Positions 1 through 5,185 of a stretch of 5,865 nucleotides of DNA are shown here, one piece after another. How positions within the stretch are numbered: position 1 is the first letter of the stretch; every line of letters starts with the position of its first letter. The notes under the pieces are model-generated. The model had not been told where the DNA came from. It saw only the letters and a list, made by a program, of their open reading frames with translations, and did no database searches. Location of the stretch: positions 1 through 5,865 of the forward strand of contig CANEWV010000118.1 of assembly GCA_947442905.1 (NCBI GenBank). The letters run 5' to 3'. Source of the stretch: Chitinophagaceae bacterium (lineage in GTDB: Bacteria; Bacteroidota; Bacteroidia; Chitinophagales; Chitinophagaceae). The position numbers were made by a program, and so were the translations under genes.

Positions 1-1371
1 AGTGCTGTATATGATTACGGTCCTTACGGGTCTGAACTCAAAAAAAATATCAGGGATTATTGGTGGCATAGCATGACCCAAATGCATGAAAACATTGTGG
101 GTATTGATGCCGCGATATTTATGCACCCCACCACTTGGAAAGCGAGCGGTCACGTAGATAGTTTTAGTGACCCCTTAATTGACAATAAAGATTCTCAAAA
201 GCGCTATAGAGTAGATCATTTGATTGAAGCCAAAGCCGACAGCTTACGCGCGGCCGGCGCAGCAGCAGAGGCAGATGCACTGATTGCCAAAATGGAGGAA
301 CTACTTGGTTCGGATAATTTTGAAGCCCTTCAGCAGTTACTGGTGGATCAGAAAATTACTTGTACCGTAAGTGGTACTTCTAATTGGACGGCTATTAGAC
401 AGTTTAATTTAATGTTTGATACGCAGTTAGGTTCTGTAGCCGAAGATGCCAATACTATTTATTTAAGACCAGAAACCGCTCAAGGTATTTTTGTAAACTT
501 TTTAAACGTGCAAAAAACAGCGCGCATGAAAGTGCCGTTTGGTATTGCGCAAACTGGAAAGGCTTTTAGAAATGAAATTGTAGCGCGTCAATTTATATTT
601 AGAATGCGTGAGTTTGAACAAATGGAAATGCAGTTTTTTGTACGTCCTGGCACGCAAAAAAAATGGTATGACTACTGGAAAGAAGCGCGTTTAAATTGGC
701 ACACCGAGTTAGGCATGCCTGCAAATAAATACCGTTTTCATGACCACGTAAAACTTGCGCACTATGCAGACGCTGCATTAGACATCGAGTTTGAATTTCC
801 ATTTGGTTTTAAAGAATTAGAAGGCATACATTCCCGTACCGATTTTGATTTGACTAGACACCAAGAGTTTAGCAAAAAGAAGCAACAATATTTTGATAAC
901 GACATCGATGAAGCAACCGGAAAGCCTTATGGTAATTACATTCCGTACGTTATTGAAACTTCTATAGGACTTGATCGTATGTTCTTAGCCGTTTTAAGTA
1001 ACGCCTACGAAGAAGAAAAAATTACCAAAGAAGATGGTAGCACAGACGAACGTGTGGTGCTTCATATTCCAGCAAAAATTGCGCCCGTTAAACTCGCTAT
1101 TTTACCGCTTGTTAAAAAAGACGGTCTTCCAGAAATTGCACGTGAACTAATGGATAGCTGTAAAGGTCAATTCAAATGTTTCTACGAAGAAAAAGATGCG
1201 ATTGGAAAGCGTTACCGCAGACAAGATGCTATTGGTACTCCTTTTTGCGTAACCATTGATCATCAAACAAAAGAAGATCAAACGGTTACCATTCGTTACC
1301 GCGATGCAATGACGCAAGAGCGTGTGCATATTAGCAAGGTAAAAGAGATTGTATTGGCGGCAATTGCTTAA
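1..1371 (+). CDS. glyQS: Glycine--tRNA ligase, single-chain alpha2 type (5'-truncated by window edge)
   Basis: This cytoplasmic class II aminoacyl-tRNA synthetase charges tRNA-Gly with glycine, using ATP. The reading frame is open from base 1, so the true start lies outside the window; the ATG at 73 is internal, because the 24 codons before it encode the family's conserved YDYGP...WWHSM stretch. 456 residues are visible, and from family knowledge roughly 40-60 are missing. Counting from the first visible codon, the substrate-binding segment LRPETAQGIF contains Glu158. Class II motif 2 begins FRNE at 189-192 and runs through FRMREFEQMEMQFF, and motif 3 (VIETSIGLDRMF) has its Arg at 326. The C-terminal anticodon-binding domain runs from about 357 (PAKIAPVKLAILPL) to the end. 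This is the one-chain GlyRS, not the alpha2beta2 GlyQ/GlyS enzyme; many annotations call it glyS. Its stop codon overlaps that of the convergent reductase gene, and no hairpin terminator follows it. The family assignment is secure. Confidence 0.97.
   Translation, partial: SAVYDYGPYGSELKKNIRDYWWHSMTQMHENIVGIDAAIFMHPTTWKASGHVDSFSDPLIDNKDSQKRYRVDHLIEAKADSLRAAGAAAEADALIAKMEELLGSDNFEALQQLLVDQKITCTVSGTSNWTAIRQFNLMFDTQLGSVAEDANTIYLRPETAQGIFVNFLNVQKTARMKVPFGIAQTGKAFRNEIVARQFIFRMREFEQMEMQFFVRPGTQKKWYDYWKEARLNWHTELGMPANKYRFHDHVKLAHYADAALDIEFEFPFGFKELEGIHSRTDFDLTRHQEFSKKKQQYFDNDIDEATGKPYGNYIPYVIETSIGLDRMFLAVLSNAYEEEKITKEDGSTDERVVLHIPAKIAPVKLAILPLVKKDGLPEIARELMDSCKGQFKCFYEEKDAIGKRYRRQDAIGTPFCVTIDHQTKEDQTVTIRYRDAMTQERVHISKVKEIVLAAIA
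1368..1371. other. Convergent stop codons sharing the palindrome TTAA
   Basis: The glycyl-tRNA synthetase ends with TAA at 1369-1371, and the reductase on the other strand ends with TAA formed by 1370-1368. The self-complementary TTAA therefore supplies both stops, leaving a 4-base tail-to-tail overlap and no intergenic space. No inverted repeat with a T-tract was seen near the junction, so each transcript probably runs some way antisense into its neighbour. Confidence 0.93.
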
Positions 1372-2111
1372 CCATATATCTCTACATGAACGTCTTTTTT
1401 GTCGTAGCCTGCTGCCATGATGCGCTCCTTGGCTTCGTCAACCATGTTTTTCCAGCCGCACAAATAAAACTGTGATGGATTTTTAGCTGCTATTAATTTT
1501 TCATACACGGCGTGTACATAGCCACTGTAACCCCCTTCTGGCGTACTCTCTTCTCTAGAAAAAACGGGGTGGTAATAAAAATTATTTTCTAGACTTTCGA
1601 GCGCTTTTAATTCCTGACCGTATAAGCGGTCGGTTATTTTACGACATCCAAAAATGAGGTGAATATTTTTGTGCGCTATTTTTTGCTGATGGATATAATG
1701 AACCATAGATCTAAAAGGCGCAATACCTGTGCCCGTGCATATCAAATACAGGTCTTTATCCAGTGTTTCTGGTAAGGTAAACACGCCCACAGGGCCTCTT
1801 AAAGTTAGCGTACTTCCTTCTTTTATTTCATTGAATAAGTAAGTGGTGCCAAGACCTCCCTCTAATAAAACAATAACGAGTTCTATAATATTGGTACCAT
1901 CAGGGGCAGAAGCAATGGAATAACTACGCCAGCGCTTGTTGGTTTTTTCGTGAATGGGTAAATCAAGTGTTACAAACTGCCCTGGCTTAAAATCAAAAAC
2001 GTCCAGTTCTGGAATTTGTATCCAAAAACGCCTGGTGGTAGCCGATGCGTCTTCAATTTTGATAACCGTTCCTGTACGCCAAGGTTGCAGCATGGATTTA
2101 CTGTTTGACAC
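1368..2111 (-). CDS. fpr: Ferredoxin--NADP(+) reductase / FAD-binding oxidoreductase
   Basis: This is a soluble cytoplasmic flavoprotein of the ferredoxin-NADP+ reductase superfamily, expected to pass electrons between NAD(P)H and a ferredoxin or flavodoxin. The N-terminal FAD-binding beta-barrel spans about residues 10-112, with PGQFVTLDL at 43-51 and the flavin-binding RSYS at 62-65. The NAD(P)-binding domain follows, with CTGTGIAPFRSM at 125-136, FGCR at 154-157, a DRLYGQEL segment just after, and YLCGW at 216-220. The protein ends EIYG, with Tyr246 one residue from the end, near the flavin-stacking aromatic seen in this family. There is no 2Fe-2S domain, so it is a stand-alone reductase. 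Its 247 residues fit bacterial Fpr. The frame opens at a GTG (2109-2111) directly after an in-frame TAA. An ATG at 2091-2093 gives 241 residues and keeps all recognised motifs, so it may be the true start. The physiological partner and NADP versus NAD preference cannot be read from sequence alone. Confidence 0.9.
   Translation of the reverse strand: MSNSKSMLQPWRTGTVIKIEDASATTRRFWIQIPELDVFDFKPGQFVTLDLPIHEKTNKRWRSYSIASAPDGTNIIELVIVLLEGGLGTTYLFNEIKEGSTLTLRGPVGVFTLPETLDKDLYLICTGTGIAPFRSMVHYIHQQKIAHKNIHLIFGCRKITDRLYGQELKALESLENNFYYHPVFSREESTPEGGYSGYVHAVYEKLIAAKNPSQFYLCGWKNMVDEAKERIMAAGYDKKDVHVEIYG
2091..2093 (-). promoter_or_regulatory. Alternative ATG start for the reductase
   Basis: This in-frame ATG lies six codons after the GTG that opens the frame. 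The bases before it on the minus strand (AAACAGTAAATCC) are A-rich, as is usual for translation starts in Bacteroidota, which seldom use Shine-Dalgarno pairing. The GTG at 2111 has TTTAAATT before it and no purine-rich ribosome-binding sequence. The residues between the two starts (SNSKS) carry no recognised motif. I slightly favour the ATG, but the sequence does not settle it. Confidence 0.5.
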
Positions 2112-2183
2112 AATTTAAATGAATGCAGCCGAAGTATAAAATAAATTCTGCGCAAAATTGGGTGCAGGAAAAAAAATATGCAC

Positions 2184-2218
2184 AAAAAAAAATCCGAGGG
2201 CGAAGCCCTCGGATTTTT
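2184..2218 (-). terminator. Strong intrinsic terminator after the metalloprotease gene
   Basis: A perfect 14-bp stem has arms 2188-2201 (AAAAATCCGAGGGC) and 2205-2218, closing on the 3-base loop GAA (TTC on the minus strand). Read on the minus strand, the GC-rich core is followed by nine T's (2192-2184), which is the usual intrinsic terminator form. It lies about 40 bases past the metalloprotease stop and before the reductase start, so it should separate the two minus-strand genes into different transcripts. The plus-strand side also ends in five T's, so it could work in both directions, but no plus-strand gene is seen that would need it. Confidence 0.93.
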
Positions 2219-2256
2219 CGATCTAAAAAAATTTCAGATCTAAATCATTCAAAAGT
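2219..2256 (-). other. 3' untranslated tail of the metalloprotease transcript with a small inverted repeat
   Basis: Between the stop codon and the terminator lies an AT-rich stretch with an imperfect hairpin: GATCT at 2220-2224 pairs with AGATC at 2236-2240 around an A/T-rich loop. GATCTAA occurs three times, at 2220-2226, 2237-2243 and 2265-2271, the last inside the coding end. The stem is too weak and AT-rich to call a second terminator. Confidence 0.4.
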
Positions 2257-4836
2257 TTATTTAGGATCTAATGCTAACTTAATGGTTTGCGCTAAATCTG
2301 CTAAATGCATTTTAGTCATTTTGTCTGAAGTAGAAGCTAATGCAGCGTTCACAGTGCCTTTTAAAGCAACCATTTGAGCGCGTGCAATGCTGTTTACATC
2401 ACTACGGCTATTGTAACCAGATCCGTAAGGATTGTTACCGCCGCCACCGCCACCAAAGCTAATGGTGATACCACCTGCACTTGCTTTAGGATTGATGATT
2501 GCATCTAATTTATCTACATAGCTCTTTTGTAGCATTCTACGGTACATATCAACCGCTTTGCCAGACTTCAATTCGCTAAATAAATCGTTTTGTAAATCGT
2601 TGATCATTTCAGTAGCAGCATATACTTTATCTGCACCAAAACGCTCTACGTTTACTTGCATACGGTGTAAGCGGTCTGTGCTTAACATACCTGCTAAAGC
2701 ACTTTCTTGTGCACCTGCAATTGGATCTGAAGAACCTGGAACGTTTATTTTATCCCAGATTTTTTTGTCAATCAACCAAGTTGGTGTTTGGAATAATTGT
2801 CTATTTAAAAATCCTAATGCATCTTTTTGATGTTGCTTAGGTGTTGGCTCATAAACAGATACACCACTTTCAGAAGTTTGGAAGGTTTCATATACACCAC
2901 CTACGTTGCGGCTAACATGTCCTACATATCTTCTAAATTGACCTAACAATTGACCGTAAATAGTAGCTACGTTTTCGTTTAAATCACCTTCTTCTTTTGT
3001 GTATTCAGGTAATTTAGCGAGTAAACGTTGTAAGTTTTTGATACCATAGTCACTTGCTTTAACAGCGTTGTCACTTAGGTCTTCAGATTGGCTACGTGGA
3101 TCCTGTTGGTTACCACCTTCGTAAGTACCAAACCAAGCACGAGGATTTGCTTTTAATGTTTCAGTGATTAATTTGTTGCTCGCTAATTTGGTTTCATCTT
3201 CTGTGTTACCAGCGATGTAACCATAGCCCCAACGGATAGCCCATAAGTCATAATCACCAATGCGCGGGTATAAGCCTGCTTTAGAGATATTATCTTCTGG
3301 TTGTGCTACATAGTTAAAACGAGCATAGTCCATGATAGAAGCGGTGTGACCGTTTGCTTCAACCCATGTTTTATCACGTAATTTTTCTACTGGAGTTTTG
3401 CTACTGCTTCCCATATTATGTCTTAAACCTAGTGTATGACCTACTTCGTGTGAAGACACAAAACGAATTAAATCACCCATTAAATCATCATCATATTTCA
3501 TGCTGCGTGCACGTGGATCAACAGCTGATGTTTGAATCATGTACCAATCGTGTACAAGTTTCATAACGTTGTGGTACCAGCCAATATGGCTTTCTAAAAT
3601 TTCACCACTGCGCGGATCGTGAACGTTTGGACCGTATGCATTTTCTGTTTCAGAAGCAAAATAACGAACTACAGAGTAGCGCGCATCTTCTAGGCTCATC
3701 GTCGTGTCATTTTCTGGCCACTCTTTACCTACAATTGCATTTTTGAAACCAGCGCTTTCAAACGCTTTTTGCCAGTCGTTGATACCTAAAATAAGGTGCT
3801 TGCGCCACTGCTTTGGAGTTGCAGGATCGATATAATAAATGATTTGTTTTTTAGGTTCAACGAGTTCACCTTTTTTCCATTTTTCTACATCAGCATCTTT
3901 TGGCTCTAATCTCCAACGAACTGCAAATTCTTTGTTTTCCACTTTTTGTTGGTTGTCGCCAAACACAACATAATCATCGGTAAAGAATCCAACACGCTTG
4001 TCTGCAATCCTTGCTGTCATTGGCTTTGCAGGAAGTAGTAAAAGAGAAGTGTTTAATTCAATAGTGATTGCATTGTTACCATTTGCTGTTGGAATAGAAG
4101 CAGTTGGTGCAGGGCTTGCACCACCAAATCCACCACCAGCTGCCGAAGAACCAAAAGTTTTTACAGTTCTGATTTCGGTGTTGATTGGATAACTAGAAAT
4201 CTTGTCGATATAAGATCTGTCAGCAGAAATTTGTGTTAAGCTCAAAGAACGTTTTACTTGAGAACTTACACTTACCAAAGGGTTGTCACCTTTAAAGTAA
4301 TCTGTAACGTCAATTACAACGCCTGAACTATCTTTTGAGAAAGCCGCAATAGGGAAAGCTGCAGCAATCGCGTTTAAGTTAGAGTTGGTAACCGCTTTGT
4401 AAATATCATCGGTTGGGTTTGCATTACTAATAAGTGCAATACCACGTAAAAAGATATTACTGCTAGGTCCTTTTTCGAAGGTCATGGTTTGTTGGTTGGC
4501 AATTTCACCACCATATACACCACGTCCGCCACCTACAGCAGGTACTTTAACGTAACGGGTTACCGCTAATATTTCACGGCCCATTAGGCTGTTAGGAATT
4601 TCAAAGTAGTACTTGTCTTCTACTTTGTGTACGGTAAATAAACCCTTTTGTGACACGGCTTTAGACGTAATCACATCTTTAAATGCTTTTGGAGCTTGAC
4701 GCGCACCACCCATACCCGCCATACCAGCCATGCTTGGCATACCAGCTCTAGCACCAGGTGCTTGCGTGGAGTCTCTTTGTTGCGCGGTACCCATTGTTGT
4801 AACTAGGAGCGCCGCCGCGATAAAATAGTTTTTCAT
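2257..4836 (-). CDS. Secreted zinc-dependent metalloprotease (met-zincin type, DUF5117/DUF4953-like)
   Basis: This is an exported zinc endopeptidase of a large family that I know mainly from Bacteroidota; its substrates are unknown to me. Residues 1-18 form a signal peptide (one Lys, hydrophobic core FIAAALLV, likely cut after GTA before QQ). There is no Cys at the cut site, so it is not a lipoprotein. A short Met/Gly/Ala-rich linker (about 26-50) leads into an N-terminal region resembling DUF5118 (about 51-95) and a DUF5117-like region (about 96-290). The catalytic region carries HEVGHTLGLRH at 463-473, giving three zinc-binding His (463, 467, 473) and the base Glu464. A Met-turn, SIMDY, has Met502. 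This arrangement is that of active metzincins. Gly-rich stretches occur near 231-241 and at 795-800 (six Gly). The 859-residue length fits the family and the frame is intact. The ATG at 4836 is chosen because the signal peptide starts there. The gene appears monocistronic, with its own terminator. The domain names come from memory of the family, not a search. Confidence 0.93.
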   Translation of the reverse strand: MKNYFIAAALLVTTMGTAQQRDSTQAPGARAGMPSMAGMAGMGGARQAPKAFKDVITSKAVSQKGLFTVHKVEDKYYFEIPNSLMGREILAVTRYVKVPAVGGGRGVYGGEIANQQTMTFEKGPSSNIFLRGIALISNANPTDDIYKAVTNSNLNAIAAAFPIAAFSKDSSGVVIDVTDYFKGDNPLVSVSSQVKRSLSLTQISADRSYIDKISSYPINTEIRTVKTFGSSAAGGGFGGASPAPTASIPTANGNNAITIELNTSLLLLPAKPMTARIADKRVGFFTDDYVVFGDNQQKVENKEFAVRWRLEPKDADVEKWKKGELVEPKKQIIYYIDPATPKQWRKHLILGINDWQKAFESAGFKNAIVGKEWPENDTTMSLEDARYSVVRYFASETENAYGPNVHDPRSGEILESHIGWYHNVMKLVHDWYMIQTSAVDPRARSMKYDDDLMGDLIRFVSSHEVGHTLGLRHNMGSSSKTPVEKLRDKTWVEANGHTASIMDYARFNYVAQPEDNISKAGLYPRIGDYDLWAIRWGYGYIAGNTEDETKLASNKLITETLKANPRAWFGTYEGGNQQDPRSQSEDLSDNAVKASDYGIKNLQRLLAKLPEYTKEEGDLNENVATIYGQLLGQFRRYVGHVSRNVGGVYETFQTSESGVSVYEPTPKQHQKDALGFLNRQLFQTPTWLIDKKIWDKINVPGSSDPIAGAQESALAGMLSTDRLHRMQVNVERFGADKVYAATEMINDLQNDLFSELKSGKAVDMYRRMLQKSYVDKLDAIINPKASAGGITISFGGGGGGNNPYGSGYNSRSDVNSIARAQMVALKGTVNAALASTSDKMTKMHLADLAQTIKLALDPK
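4711..4746 (-). repeat. In-frame 9-bp tandem repeat (4 units) in the metalloprotease gene
   Basis: Four consecutive 9-base units start at 4711, 4720, 4729 and 4738. Three read CATACC(A/C)GC and one is diverged (CATGCTTGG). On the coding strand they give the tripeptides AGM, PSM, AGM, AGM (residues 31-42), directly after the signal peptide. Because the unit is three codons long, gain or loss of copies keeps the frame. The encoded segment is probably a flexible linker of the mature N-terminus. Confidence 0.8.
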
Positions 4837-4864
4837 TGGTCAATTTAGTTGTTGAATAATGCTT

Positions 4865-4872
4865 TAAAGATA
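4865..4872 (-). promoter_or_regulatory. Possible -7 box for the metalloprotease gene
   Basis: On the minus strand this reads TATCTTTA, seven of eight positions matching if the Bacteroidota -7 consensus is taken as TAnnTTTG with the two n positions counted as free. It lies about 28 bases before the ATG. No clear TTG-type -33 box is found at the expected 17-23 base distance, so the call is weak. Confidence 0.3.
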
Positions 4873-4969
4873 GGGTTGTAAATAATTCGGTGCTCTATTT
4901 TTTACACGAACTTGGATGAATGGCAAAATAAATTAAACAAATCGGTGAAAATTTGTGGATTTCTAAGGA

Positions 4970-5010
4970 ATAAGCCTCTTATACTGAGGTATTTAGGACT
5001 TATTCATAAG
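4970..5010. repeat. Paired CTTAT/ATAAG inverted repeats upstream of exbB
   Basis: Two small inverted repeats are built from the same 5-base half-site: ATAAG-CCT-CTTAT at 4970-4982 and CTTAT-TC-ATAAG at 4999-5010. The outer pair extends to the 7-base arms GAATAAG (4968-4974) and CTTATTC (4999-5005), enclosing CCTC (4975-4978) and GAGG (4986-4989), which can also pair. The array could be operator sites or an RNA or DNA hairpin. In AT-rich DNA some of this is expected by chance. Confidence 0.5.
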
Positions 5011-5032
5011 GGTTAAAGTTATTTTTTAGTAA

Positions 5033-5042
5033 CCAAATTTGG
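5033..5042. promoter_or_regulatory. Perfect 10-bp palindrome CCAAATTTGG, possible operator
   Basis: CCAAATTTGG is exactly self-complementary. Its right half contains TTTG (5038-5041), the candidate -33 element of the exbB promoter, so a dimeric protein bound here would compete with RNA polymerase. GGTTA (5011-5015) and TAACC (5030-5034) form a further 5-base inverted repeat that partly overlaps it. No regulator family is assigned. Confidence 0.4.
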
Positions 5043-5067
5043 CTATTTCAATAAATTAACTAATTTG
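5038..5067 (+). promoter_or_regulatory. Candidate Bacteroidota-type promoter for exbB
   Basis: TTTG at 5038-5041 and TAATTTG at 5061-5067 are separated by 19 bases. The Bacteroidota housekeeping promoter is known as TTG or TTTG, about 17-23 bases, then TAnnTTTG. The spacing fits, but the -7 box is one base short of consensus (TAnTTTG). Transcription would begin near 5075, leaving a leader of about 110 bases before the exbB start. A second weaker -7-like box, TTTATTTG, lies at 5081-5088 without a well-spaced partner. Confidence 0.45.
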
Positions 5068-5185
5068 TAAGCCCAAAGGGTTTATTTGAAAAAATTTTAC
5101 GTTTAAAATATTTTCAATTGAATCCAAAAGGAACAAATTTTTAAATCGGTTTTAATTATTTAAAAAACAAAAAATCTATCGAATC

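Larger units (their letters stand above)
4837..5185. other. Divergent intergenic region between the metalloprotease and exbB
   Basis: This 349-base, strongly AT-rich region separates the divergent start codons, so it must hold the promoters of both genes. No small reading frame with a believable start, no tRNA-like fold and no known riboswitch were recognised. It holds two CTTAT/ATAAG inverted repeats (4970-5010), a perfect CCAAATTTGG palindrome (5033-5042), a candidate promoter for exbB (5038-5067) and a long A/T-rich leader before exbB. Confidence 0.75.

Noticed and set aside
73..75. ATG at 73 as the start of the glycyl-tRNA synthetase
   Set aside because: The frame is open from base 1 and the preceding 24 codons encode conserved synthetase sequence (YDYGP...RDYWW), so this Met is internal.
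599..802. Minus-strand open frame inside the synthetase gene
   Set aside because: It is antisense to the conserved motif 2 region and its translation resembles no protein; a shadow frame.
2129..2156. Promoter for the reductase (minus-strand TTTG at 2156-2153 and TATACTTC at 2138-2131)
   Set aside because: The spacer is only about 14 bases, below the usual 17-23, and the -7 box matches poorly. A promoter must lie in this short region if the terminator works, but I cannot place it.
2220..2240. GATCT/AGATC hairpin as a second terminator
   Set aside because: The stem is only five pairs with a mismatch next to it, and no T-tract follows on the minus strand.
2123..2377. 84-codon plus-strand open frame running over the terminator
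   Set aside because: It reads through the terminator hairpin and into the antisense of the metalloprotease C-terminus; the product is unlike any known protein and there is no leader signal.
4837..5185. CRISPR, riboswitch or small RNA gene in the divergent intergenic region
   Set aside because: There are no regular spacer-repeat units, no recognised riboswitch core and no GC-rich hairpin followed by a T-tract; only short inverted repeats in AT-rich DNA.
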